Below the pieces are notes generated by a model that made no database searches, was not told where the DNA came from, and worked only from the letters and a program-made list of their open reading frames with translations. The position numbers and the translations under genes were made by a program. Shown here one piece after another: positions 13,601-27,100 of a stretch of 64,000 nucleotides of DNA; position 1 is the first letter of the stretch, and each line of letters opens with the position of its first letter. The DNA comes from Dendrophyllia cribrosa. Lineage: Eukaryota > Cnidaria > Anthozoa > Scleractinia > Dendrophylliidae. The stretch covers positions 7,282,988-7,346,987 of the forward strand of contig JAJLRJ010000008.1 in the NCBI GenBank assembly GCA_024195265.1, given 5' to 3'.

Positions 13601-14685
13601 TAGTTTGAAGAAAAAGTGCAGGGTTACAAGGATGGAAGTGGATTACAGTTCATCAATTTTGATTTCGTGTCAGGCGGTCAAGAAATCAAAGTTTCCATTC
13701 TGGTGGAATTTTGAGTTTTTAATTTAGGCCCCGTTTACACGGGTCCGGACAAATTTTTGCACGGACGAATTTTGTTCCTAGACCAGGTGTTTACATGGAT
13801 CCGTGCAAATTTTGTTACAGATTGCAGTGGTGTTTACACGGAACTTGCACACTTAGCCGTTCAAAAATTCGTCCAGTTCCGCCGGTCCCGTGTAAACGCA
13901 AGGTGGAACCGTGCAAGTTTTTGTCCGTGCAAAAATTTGTCCGGACCCGTGTAAACGGGGCCTTAGTAATTATTTTGTCTTTTTAGTTCATATTTCTTTG
14001 CGTTCATCGCTTTTGGCGATTTTTTGTTTGTTATTTTTAAGATAACGTAGCAAGCTTAAAGCGAGCTCCTATAGCCATAATCACGAAAACATGATATTCC
14101 ATCCGGGACAGTGCCCCTTTAACTGAACTTACTTGATTCGCTGGTTTTACAAGTCACAGGTGCACTTTTAACACTTGAGCCCAGCCTGTTTTTGGCAATA
14201 ACACTGAATTTGTAACTGGTGTAAGGTCGAAGTCCAGGGACACGGTAAGTTGTCTTTGGTGCAGGATATGGCACTGCTTTGTATGGGCTTACCTGAAAAC
14301 AAGTCAAACGAGTTTACATTACACATTGTCTCACGGCTAAAATAAAATGTGAAACTCGCACACAAGCTACAGGTGGCACACACGGCCGGAGCTGAATCTG
14401 GTTTCTGTAGCATGAATCAGCTACTGATTCATACTGATCAGCTACTAATCAAGTACTGTGTTCATATCAGCACTGAAACATGTTTATCAGTCGTAAACAT
14501 GTTTCAACGTTCACATTAGTTGTTGGGCTCCATTCGCATGGTCTCGGGTACCCAAGACAGCCCTCCCACCGGATTACCCCGGGCAAGCTAACTTTTCACT
14601 TATTTCTTTTAAAATTCAACTAACCGCTTACATGAGGATTGCGAACTCATCTCGGCGGGGAGGGGGAAAGAAGAGATAACTCTGT

Positions 14686-14719
<34 letters not shown>

Positions 14720-15104
14720 GGGGCACTAGTGAGGGTCCCGAGGGTGTCCGCTTAATACAGGGGTCACTTCAATGAAACTTTTACAAGTGTAGCTATTGTT
14801 ACTATTATTGTAGCTATTGTTTTCAACCTCTGAAACAATGGCAACACTCGTAAATTACACTTGTAAAAGTTTTATTGAATTGACCCCAGGTTTCACTATT
14901 TAAGAATTGTTGCAAAATTTGTTTACCTGATAAACTTCGTATGTTATGCTGTCCCCACCACCTTGAACAGGAGCATCCCAGTTCACTGTTACTATCTTGG
15001 CAGACACAGAACCACAGCGTACATTCTGAGGTGGTCCTGGCTCTGCAGTAAGGAAATATGTTTTAACCCTATTCAGCCTGGGCTTTTTTTGAGTTTCTGA
15101 GCCT

Positions 15105-15138
<34 letters not shown>

Positions 15139-18100
15139 AAATGAAACCTAGAGGGTACATAGAAAGTCCAAAACTGTCTCCTTTGCGGTCCGCACAATGG
15201 AACGTTGAAGTCATATGACATAGTTGTTAGGTAATGAGTTATACGGCCACCATCCTGGATTTGTGAAATTTTTCAAAACCTCTTAAAAACCGTCCAAATT
15301 GACTCAAAATTAATCAAAACCAATAAATAAACGCTAAGAGAGAGGGAAGAAAATTCTTTTCTAGCTTGCATGACACTCTAAAACCGCTCGAGTACCCCCA
15401 AAGCACCTGTTATGCAGGCTATGAACATCATAATTTTAGCAAATTGTAAAATAGATTTCTGTTACGTTTTACTTATTTTTCTTACTTTACAGTGACCAAT
15501 TTTTAGTGGTTATCACACTACCCTTGTTAATCTTGTGTATGCCAATATGGGGTGCAACAAAAATTACAGCAATATCACTACAACTAGACCAAACAAGGGT
15601 TTTTATGACTCCGATCAGCCCGAAAATCACAGAGAAGAGAGAGAAGAGGGACAGGAAGCGAGAGCGAGAGAAAACGACTGGCAACAGTCTTTCTTCTTAC
15701 GCCTACTTAAGGCATCATGAGATTCCACCGCCCTAAAGCTATCCATGAGCGACAAATTTATAAACCTCTCTTCGCAAGGAATTAGCTTTCGTACATGCTG
15801 TAAGGTTATTTGCATTCTCGCTCCCATGATTGCACAGTCTCTATTTCACAGAGATCAGATATCATATAGTGCTCATCATTGCTGGAGGAATTTTGCTCAT
15901 ACAAAGAAAGGAAATCACGTGCTAGAGAATGTAAAAACCTAAAAAACCTGACGTCATTCAAACTGACCAATCAGGTGTCAGCCATAAAACAACCATGTCA
16001 CCCCACACAGTATGACACCGACCTAATCATAGAATAAAAACAATTTTCATTGGAAAAGGTTCATGTTTAGGGGATCTGTTCTCTTAGATTGTTTTCTCTT
16101 GGTTTTGTTTAATCATCAAAGAGTGCTGCTACTTACTGACACTTTGAGTGGTCATGCTGATGGATGCTGGCGGTCCTTCTCCAGCTTCTGAATCCGCCCA
16201 AACTTTTACATTATAGACTTGTCCAGGCTTTAGATTGCAAACAATTTTATAGGTTGTAGCTGCATAAATGATGGGATTGGCATCTACCTGAACTCTGTAC
16301 CTCTGCAATCATTCAGATGTAATATTAACAAACTTGTACTTATTTGGCTCTTGAGATTTGTAAGGGAATGCAGTCATAAGCCTGATCTTTATTCCAATTC
16401 TTTGATTCTCAAATGTACCTCCCAATATTTCTATTTGCAAACCTCCTAAATTTAACTAACAGGACCACTAGAAAGTGCAGTCCAACCTCTCCTTACGGAG
16501 TGCTTGGCACGTTTTTTAAACTGTGTTTTTTCCACAATGAAGAAAGGGAAACATCAAGATTCTCGGTAAACAAAGTTCACTGTTACCCTTAATGTTGCAG
16601 GTAAAATCTGGCCTTAGGTTAGATCAGTATTCAATCTAGGTTAAACCCAGTATTCAATCTAGGTAAGCTAACCCTAACCCCAGCAGAGCTACTATAATAC
16701 AAAGCCAACCATCAGCACTGGCAGCATGTACCTAAGTTGTGCTAGGGGTGATGGGCAATGGTTAGCTTTGTGTTTGGGTAGGGTTAGCTTAGCTAGATGT
16801 ATGGAATATTGGTTGGGACACATTTAACCCATTTTGAATAGATTCTAAAACTCATTAATAATTCATGACGTTATAAGCCAACCAGAGCGCCCCACCAGTA
16901 TATTGCCAAGGTCATAAACAGCGAGCACCCACCACTAACAGAGGAAATCAGACGGATGGCGCAGGATAGGAAACAGTGGAGAAGGATCGTGGCCGACTGC
17001 CTTGCAGCCGGCTGAGTAGAGTAGTAGTAGTAGAGCGCCCCATTCGGGTCAGGTGGATGAGTTTGAAACTCAATGAAACACCAGTTGAAAATCACTAGTG
17101 TTTCATCACGTTTTCATCACTAGTGATAAAATTGTTCTTAATCTGCATATTCATAGATTACTCAAACACAGCTTAACATGAATCATTAATTCCGCGTCCA
17201 ATGCTCGGTGAAACAGAGTAAACCTTCAAAACAATAATCTGAGTGTTACTGGAACTTCAACATGACATCGGCATTTTTAATTTAAAAAACAATTGACCAT
17301 ATTCATAGATTACTCAAACACAGCTTAACATGAATCATTAATTCCGCGTCCAATGCTCGGTGAAACAGAGTAAACCTTCAAAACAATAATCTGAGTGTTA
17401 CTGGAACTTCAACATGACATCGGCATTTTTAATTTAAAAAACAATTGACCATTTTTCTCACCTTCGGTCGCCATTATCAAGAGGATTTAATACTTCAGCA
17501 CCTTTTTTCTCTTTTAGAAAGCGTCAGATACCGCATATTATGCCATAAACAGTCTTCGGTGGATATCTCTCTCCCGACTTTTTGGCCACGTCCATGACAA
17601 ATTTGCTAAGCCAATAATTCAAACTCGATGCGTCCATTTCTTCAATACGAGCAGAAAGTGACATAGTCTTGTGTAAATCAGTCCTTAAACATTCCTCCCG
17701 AATCTAAGAGAACAGGAACTTGAATCATCCGAGTAGTTAGTCATTCGTAGAAAATGGATGTTGCCCATTTGTTTTTTATATTTCGTTGACGGGGGAATAG
17801 CTTTATCGACTAGATATTCTTCTTCGACAACCGTTTTGGCCTCCTTAAACCGAGAAGCTTCTGCTTCGCACATGGTCTCATACCAAATGGCAAAATACAA
17901 CAAGCTTAATAACTTATGCATGTGACGGAATTTGAAAAGGACAAAGCCCAAAAAACTAACACTGATTAATTCTGTATTGTTTCATTTGAGAAGCCAGATC
18001 AAAAACTCGTGCTTCGTGTTTCATCAGGGTATCCAAACACCTTGAAACAAGAAAAGCACTCGGCCGAAGCGGCCTTATGCTTTCATCTGTTTCTCGGTGT

Positions 18101-21100
18101 TTGGATACCCTGACGAAACCCTCGCACTCGTTGTTGATCTATTACTTCAACCTGGCAATGGATTTTACCTGCAACAACGACACCAAGATAAAAACAATAA
18201 AAAAAGCATCCCTGACTACGTGGGGATTGTTGAGTTTTGGAACTTGGACTCACCTTTGCTGGGAATACTCTCTTGTCATCAGCCGCTAGATATGGCGCCT
18301 TCCATGTCAGCATCGCACAAGTGCCATTGTCTGAAATTTTTTGGATTTCTCGTGGTGTTTCAGTTGGCTCTGAAAAAAGGTTAATCATTTTAACGCATTG
18401 CTTTATTTTAGCACTGTGGGTAGCTGGATCCGAGGGGGTAGCAAAACAACATTCAGATGTAGCGAAACAACTTGTAAAGAAACGACTTTGTAGTGAAACG
18501 ACCGGATACCACATCGCACAAGTTAACCACTCTGCAGAATTAATAACAAAATGACAATTCCATGAAGATGATGATCTTACTTGATAAGGCTGTTATTGCC
18601 TGAACGGGACCAGCAGCTATACTACGGCCTGTTGCACTTACGGCATACACCTACAACAAGAAAAAAGGCATCAAAGACTCTTAATTAATACAAAATGTTA
18701 TAGAGCAGTTTTCAATTGACTGTCGAAAGTAATTACACAATTGCTTTGGTTTTGCATTGCTACGCTTTGTGATTGGCTAAAAAATCTCGCGCCACTTTCT
18801 CGACCAATCAGAAGTAAAACCAAAACCAATCGTGACTTGCTCGCACACGTTTTCCCGCGCTTGGCGCCGGCGACATGTAATTGCTTCGAGCTCTGATTGG
18901 TTCATTGGATTGTGTACGACTGCTGTGATTGGTCAGAGTAATTACTTTGGTTTTGGTTTTACGACACTCAATTGAAAACTGCTCTAAATAGAACAGTTTT
19001 CAATTGTAATTTTGCGATTGCTTTGGTTTTGCAATGGTACGCTTTGTGATTGGCTAAAAAATCTTGCGCCATTCTATGAACCAATCAGAAGTGAAACCAA
19101 AACCAATCGTGACTTACTCGCACGCGTTTTCCCACGCTTGGCGCCGGCGACATGTAATTGCTTCGAGCTCTGATTGGTTCATTGGATTGTGTACGACTGC
19201 TGTGATTGGTCAGAGTAATTACTTTGGTTTTGGTTTTACGACACTCAATTGAAAACTGCTCTAAATAGAACAGTTTTCAATTGTAATTTTGCGATTGCTT
19301 TGGTTTTGCAATGGTACGCTTTGTGATTGGCTAAAAAATCTTGCGCCATTCTATGAACCAATCAGAAGTGAAACCAAAACCAATCGTGACTTACTCGCAC
19401 GCGTTTTCCCGCGCTTGGCGCCGGCTTCATGTATTTGCTTCAAACTCTGATTGCATCTGTTGTGATTGGCTTGAGTAATTACTTTGGTTTTGTTTTATGA
19501 CACTCAATTGAAAACTGCATTAAAATGAATATTGAAGGATTTTCAATTACCTGTGTGAATGTTAAATATTTGCATTTAAATAAATAAAATAAATCACTTT
19601 ATTTAAGTGTCAAAGGTACTTATTGGGGACACTTTCCAGATCTAATTGAAATTTGGAAGTGTTGGTTTTTGAGAAAAGGGGAAAACCAAAGTATGCGGAG
19701 AAAAACCTCTCGGAGCGATGCAAGGAGAGAACCAACATCAAACTCAACCCACACAAGACGCTGGGGCCGGGAATCAAACCCGGGCCACATTGGTGGGAGG
19801 CGAGTGCTCTCACCACTGCACCATCCCTGCTGTTTAGTAACCCGAGTCTCCAACAGGATCCATAATCTGTTTCAGGCAGAAATGCTGAATGTGTAACTGG
19901 ACAAAGTCTAGAGACTGGGTAACGTGTTGATGCGATTGTCCTACAGGCGAGAGAGGCAAATTGTTCGGCAATTACATGCAAGATATTACCACTCTTTCCA
20001 ATGTATGATAAAGTAAGAAGACTATTGAACTTCTGCCTATCCCTCAAAGTTACCTCAAAGAAGTAATATGTATCTTGTAACAGGTTAGTGAATTTTCTTG
20101 ACAGTGCAAGACCATTGTCGACAGTCTGGGCTGTTGAATTGTGATTTGACCAATATCGAATCTGCAGAGTAATAAAAATGTAAAACATATGTCACAGAAA
20201 GACAAAATGAACTTGCCAAAAAGATCCCAAAACTATCCCAAGCACTGTGTAATCAGTACAAAAAGAAAGTTTTATGAACCCATAACTGTGTTAAAAAAGG
20301 TCCTTGAATAAATGAAAAACCACAAAGAAGACGGAAATAACATATGCACTGCCGTATTACAGTGGAACCTGGATTTAATAAACCTCTATGTAACGAAGTC
20401 CTTGGTATAATGAATGATATTTTTCAGCCTGGCAAAATCTCAAGAAAAAAGTATGGGACAGAACCTCGATGTAAGGAAATCCTTGTTATAATGAACACAA
20501 TCCAGCGGCCCCAAACATAAAATCTACCCTGATATAACGAATAAATGTCAACAAGTGACAAAAGATGAACGCAGAAGAGACCAACAGCGTGTGCTATAGG
20601 GCAAAGGTATAACCTGTACAGTTTTCCAGTGCCGTAATTATATTAACAGTGTCCTGTAGCTACAAACAGGCATTAAAGTGCAAATGTTACTTGTTAAGAT
20701 CCCTCGATATAACGAACCATTTTCCCCAGTCCCTTGGCACTTCATTAAATCGAGGTTCCAAGGTACATTGATTTCACAGACTCTACAAATAAAACCCGAT
20801 TTTACAGAATAATAAATAGCACCACAGGAAAGTACTGCTTGGTAGCTTTTATTTGAATGGTCACACTATAGGGTTTCATCCACAGACTTCAAGTTGAAAC
20901 CACCTTGTACAGCAACCTCGTTCCCAGGGTCTCTCAGCTTCCCACCCCCTGGATGAGAGACCCTGGGAACAAGGATGCTTGTACAGCATAATAAACAGCA
21001 CCACAGGAAAGTACTGCTCAGTATCTTTCATTTGAATGGTGACACTTTAGGATTTCATCCACAGACTCAAAAGTTAGAACCACCTTGTACAGTATAATAA

Positions 21101-24100
21101 ACAGTACCACAGGAAAGTACTACTCAGTAGCTTTCATTTGAATGGTCACACTTCAGGATTTCATCCACATACTCAAAAGTTAGAACCACCTTGTATAGCA
21201 TAATAAACAGCACCACAGGAAAGTACTACTCAGTAGCTTTCATTTGAATGGTCACACTTCAGGATTTCATCCACATACTCAAAAGTTAGAACCACCTTGT
21301 ACAGCATAATAAACAGCACCACAGGAAGGTACTGCTCAGTAGCTTAATCATTTGAATGGTCACACTGTAGGGTTTCATCAACAGACTCACAAGTTAGAAC
21401 CACCTTGTACAGCATAATAAACAGCACCACAGGAAGGTACTGCTCAGTAGCTTTCATTTGAATGGTCACACTGTAGGGTTTCATCAACAGACTCAAAAGT
21501 TAGAACCACCGTGTGTAGCATAATAAACAGTACCACAGGAAAGTACTGCCACATTTCAGGATTTTATCCACAGACTCAAAAGTTAGAGCCACCTTGTAGA
21601 GCATAATAAACAGTACCACAGAAAAGTACTGCACAGCAGCTTTCATTTGAATGGTCACACTTCAGGATTTTATCCGCAGACTCAAAAGTTAGAACCACCT
21701 TGTAGAGCATAATAAACAGTACCACAGGAAAGTACTGCTCAGTAGCTTTCATTTGAATGGTCACACTTCAGGATTTTATCCGCAGACTCAAAAGTTAGAG
21801 CCACCTTGTACAGCATAATAAACAGCACCACAGGAAGGTACTGCTCAGTAGCTTTCATTTGAATGGTCACACTGTAGGGTTTCATCAACAGACTCACAAG
21901 TTAGAACCACCTTTTGCAGCATAATAAACAGCATCACACAAGAAAGAACTGCTCGTTAATAGCTTTCATTTTATCTGATGTCAGTGCCACTTTACACTAC
22001 TCAAGGTGGTAAATGGTTTGAACCTAGGAATATCACTAATCTGTTGACTGTGATCGCCTGGGTTCTGGGTTAGTGTGGCTCTAGAAATAACCATTGTCGA
22101 CTGAGGTTTCAACAAACTACATGGATGCTGAAGATGCCTTAATTCTCAGGTTGTCAATATAACCATCAATGCCTTTAACCCCATCACAGAGACATGTAAT
22201 GTAGTTCTAACTTTTGAGTCTGTTGATGAAATCCTATGGTGTGACCATTCAAATGAACCTCTTCAGCAGTACTTTTGCATGGTACCATTTTTTTTTTTTA
22301 ATATTTTACAAAATGAAATTTGGGATTTTTTCTTAAATTTTGATATTTCAAATTTCACACTCTTGGAAGTTAAAGGCCCAGTATCACCCAAAATGCATTG
22401 CGCGCCCAATGCCTCAACGATTGAATTTAACACAGTCGAAAATTCCCGAAAGAGCCTATCACGAGTGAGCTCATCATTTGAAAACAAAAACAAACGACCA
22501 CAAAGCCGAATGGGTGATACTGGGCCTATAAGTAATGGTCCTAGTAAGAAGTAGGCAACCTAACGGCAGGGAATGCAGAAAGGTGTTAATTGTGATATTG
22601 TTGAAACCGTCCACCTCAATGGCTAAAACGTGAAAATCTACCATAACTTAACCAGGTAGTGCATTTATTTCTCTCTAGTTCACTAATTGATTCCCTTTTA
22701 GTGAAAACTATTCTGAGTTTTAATGCAACCAAAATTCTGTGGGAAACAATTAAAATTAGAAGCCTTTCTTGGTCATTGTTTTGGAGTTTCACGATTGGAT
22801 GAAATCTTGTAGCACATCACTTTAAAATAAAGTTCCAGTTCATTTTATTTAAAAAACATGTTGTCCATAGGTTGATGTATTCTCAGTAAAAAAACCTAAA
22901 TGATCTTATATGGGGAAAGCGAAATGCCGTCACAATAGAGCATTGCCTACTTCTTACACGCATTGTCACTTAAAGAGTTAACAATAGTTCTTTTCAGAAC
23001 TATAAATTATTTTAATTTTGAAACTTGTAAAAACGATTAAAAAAAACATTACTCTGATTAAATTTATTTATTTATTAGTCAGACTTATAAATTGGGTTGC
23101 GTGTTTCTGGCACTATTCAAGTCGTTTGTAGCCTGCGGCAAAGTGTTAGTAATGTCATATCAGTTGACATAGCAACTTCAAGCTCATGGATGACTTGGAT
23201 TCATTTACAACATAAGAAAAAGGAAAATGTTGAAACGAAACATATCAAGTAAAAGAAACTTACATTGTTGCCGGATTTGGCGAGAGTTCCATTCGATAAT
23301 GATTTTGTTTTCTTTCTTTTCGAGCAGCAGATAAATGGAAGTTATAAAGTTAAAGTTGACCTTGCATGCACAAGTGATTGCAAAAGACTGATAATAAGGT
23401 TTCAAATGGCGTAGTAATGTGCGTGACGGATCACCGTGTGTGACCGGAAAAGCGACTGTACATGTAAAACAAATCATAAGAATTGAATTAAAGCCCGATT
23501 TCACTACTCTAAGAGTTCTTGTTACATTGTATTTTTTATTACCTTATAACTTGTGATCTTTCCATTGGGCATAGCCGGAGCCTCCCACTTCACATTTATG
23601 ACCGATGAACCAGTAGGATAAGCTCGTAGTTGACGTGGGGCTCCAGGAGCTAAAAAATACAACACAAGCTCACTATATATTAACTTACAGTGATGTGTGC
23701 CATACAGCTGATTTTGTATTGTCATCTTTTTTTAACTTGTGAATACGCCAAGCATTGAACAAGTTATAGCAATGGCACAAGCCCTAACATCAAAATTTTA
23801 ATTCTCATTTCTAGTCCCATACATCTGACCAAAACCAAAAAATAATAAAAAATAATCAACAAGACGCTGTGGGAGCGTATACTTGGGCATCGTTGTATTA
23901 GGCATATTGGAGAATAATTGTCTTGGGAATCTGCATGCACGTTATTTCACGGTTTGATGATTGAAAGTATTCGGATAGTGTGAGTAGTCTAACAAAGAAG
24001 TGCGTTAACCGTCTAAAACAAGAAGACACAGTACACTTAACGTGTGAGATCGCATGCAAATTATTCAAGTAGCGTGTCCACTGTGTCAAAAGACGAGTAC

Positions 24101-27100
24101 ATACTGAAAAATACAAATCGATGCCTACTTTGTACTTACCGTTGAAAAAAAGGCCGTATGTCAGAGTTTCCCGATCGTTGTTATTGGTTTTAGCTAAATC
24201 TTGTAACTAGCTGGTCTGTGTTTCTGACACTTTTGAAGTGAATGCAAATGTAGCCGCAAAGTGGCCTTTCGAAGCCATGATGTAATTGCCTGGTCCGGAC
24301 CCGAGGCCAAAACAACTTTTCCAATTGAAAGTTTTGCTGGAAGTATTCCCGCTGTTTTTATATTAATAAAGTTTGAATGAAACTTATAAATTTAATCAAA
24401 GTTAACGACAGGTAAAAATGTTGCAATTTGCATAATGTGAAAGTAATTTGAAACCTTTCCAGTAAAGCATAATGCAGCTGTTTCGTAAAACATCTCGCAA
24501 TCAGATACATGAAAATATATCCAGTTTTTATTCCTCTGTATCCGAAACACAGAAAAGAAAATTAAATGAAAAAGTGATCGCTTTAAGGTTATTTTCGCCC
24601 GAGAAACATTCACTAGCGGAAGCAAAACTCGCAAGAAACGTCTCGCAAGACACCGCGTGCATTGTTTACATCTTCTCTCGGCGGTGAATTTTTGCACCCA
24701 AAGTTTCAGTTGTCTGTTCTGTTCTTTCAACTTCACGAAATAAAAATTAATGAAAGGCAAACAACCGAAAGAAGTGAAATTAATTGGGATTCCTACCACG
24801 CTTATATTTCTTCCTTCGCTGTCCACTGTTCACTTCTTATTAAATAAGCGCTATGTATGTATTCATCTAAATTATCTTCTTCATGTTCGTTTAAACATGT
24901 TTTAGCGGGTTTCCGTGATGAAGGTATCGTAGAATTAATCGCGAGTGTCAAATACTTTCGCAGTGTCTTCTTGAGTAATTTCCTTACGCATATTGAATAT
25001 GAAACTGTTAGATGCAACAGAGAAAACACAACTCGCATCAACAAACAACAGGTGTACTCCACCGCGGTCAAACGAGAGAAATTTGCAAAAGTTAACCAAA
25101 GTGCTTCAAGGTTAAGGTTGTCATTTTCACTCTTTATTAAAAGTTTCATATATTGACAATACACTGTCAACTCACTAAACGTTTTGAAAGTTTACTAAAA
25201 AAAGTTCTAAGCGTTTGAAAACTACGAACCGCAGAACTGTCGGTGCCATTTGCCAACACAATTTTGCTCAGGCACGAAGCGTTTTGATCAGTTTCAACGA
25301 TCAAAAAGAAGCTCGTTATTTTGAGCCGGAAAGATGAAAAGATAGTTACATAAACTAATTACTTTATACATCCTTGCCCACGTTTCCACTTAATTCTAAA
25401 TGAATCCCACCAAATAAAGCGAAAAACGCCTCGGACGTGTGACCGCGGTGAAGGTTTGAATAATCCCGCCGTCCCCAGAGTTGCGCAATACTGCACAGTT
25501 GTGGACGACCAAACTGCATTTTAATACTTGGTCGCTCAACCAAGTAATTATCAAAGGAGTAACATTACTTACTGGTGGTATTTGTTGTGGCAACTACGAA
25601 GTCTGAAAATGGTCCACTTTCACCTGTTGTAGTGAATGCTTGGACCTTGAAGTAGTAAGTAGTGGCTGGAGTGAGGTTGATCACCCCACATGATGACCTT
25701 GACGATGGGTCACACGTAGACTCTGTGAAGCCATCGAGACCTGTGGTACTAATGGAAAAGTAACGTAAAGTAAAACTTTATTTAACCAGGGTGGCTCATT
25801 CAGCTCAAAGGCTGGTATCCATAGGGGCCCTACATCTGAAAAAATACATAACATTAAAATTTTGAATTACATTAAAAATCTAATTACAATGCTAATTACA
25901 ATAAGGTATGTTACTAAAAAATGAGGATAAGAAAAAATGTTTTGCTTGGCAGCAGAAAGATTGTATGTTTTCGGATTAACTATGTTTGAGGAAGTTAAGT
26001 TCGTTACAAATTTTTGTGCCACTAAAAAGAAAGGTATTTTTCTCAAAATTAAGTTTAACCCTCATTGGGGATAGCCAAACGCTCTGCCTTGTAATGGAGT
26101 TATCAATGTTGGAAAATCTAGTAAAATATAAAATAACTTGGAACTAGTGAATGAAGACCGAGAAAAACAAGCTTGGCCTTATGATAGAAGCGCCTATTTG
26201 AAAGTGTTGACCAGTGCAAATATCCCATTGCATCAGAGGAGCGAGTGCAACTTATTCAAGCAGATCTATTTTGTAAGCGCTGTTATCTATCCTGGTCTAG
26301 CTGTAGCAGACTGCTCCATGCAATGTCGCAATAATCAAATAAACACAGGGTTCTCTAAGGATTTTGGGAAGGTCAGGGGGTATCCTGACTTGCATCAAAT
26401 TGTCATTTTGGCACAATGACCTTTCGCCACTGTTGATGACAAAGAAAGTTCACCAAGGAATCAAATACTGAAACAATAAAATGATTTTTAGCATGCAATC
26501 TTGACTGTGCCAATCTTCACTGCATTTCTGCAATATGTTTTGCAATTTTGCAATAAATGTTACAATGTATCCCACTATCCAGATTGTAATCCTGCAATCT
26601 TCAGTGCAAAGCTACCATCCTTATTACAATCCTAATTATTGCAATCCTGCAAATATCCATACTGTAATCCTACCATCATACAATCCTCATCAATCCTGCA
26701 ATCCTTATTATAATCCTTCCATCCTTAATGCAATACTCATTGCTCATTGCAATCCTGTAATCCTTATTGTAATCTAGTACCATCCTTTTTGCAATCCTCA
26801 TTGCAATCCTGCAATCCTTATTGCAATACTCATTGCAACCCTGCAATCCTCATTGTAATCTAGTACCATCCTTTTTGCAATCCTCGTTGCAATCTTGCAA
26901 TCCTCATAGAAAAATTATCATCATTATTACATTTCACATTGTAACCCTACAACCTTCACAGCAATCATTGATCTTATTAAAATGTTCATTGGAACCCTTA
27001 CTAAAATCCTAACTACCATCTTTTATTAGATCCTTGTTGCAATCCTGCAATCCTCATTGCAACCCCACCATCCTCACTGAAATCCTCATTAACCACACCT

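Noticed and set aside
14900..15214. Open frame with a run of prolines before FnIII-4
   Set aside because: The prolines are the translation of the intronic poly-C tract; the CTTACTGCAG acceptor at 15043 and frame continuity with exon 27 mark the real exon start.
19610..20188. Long open frame extending exon 24 for 120 residues
   Set aside because: The extension runs through the GTAACT donor into intron and a tRNA SINE; the FnIII frame continues instead in exon 25.
25573..25739. Exon 22 starting at the acceptor CACAG just upstream of GTCTCGATGG
   Set aside because: Joining exon 21 there puts TGA in frame after ten codons; the AG nine bases upstream restores the full FnIII frame.
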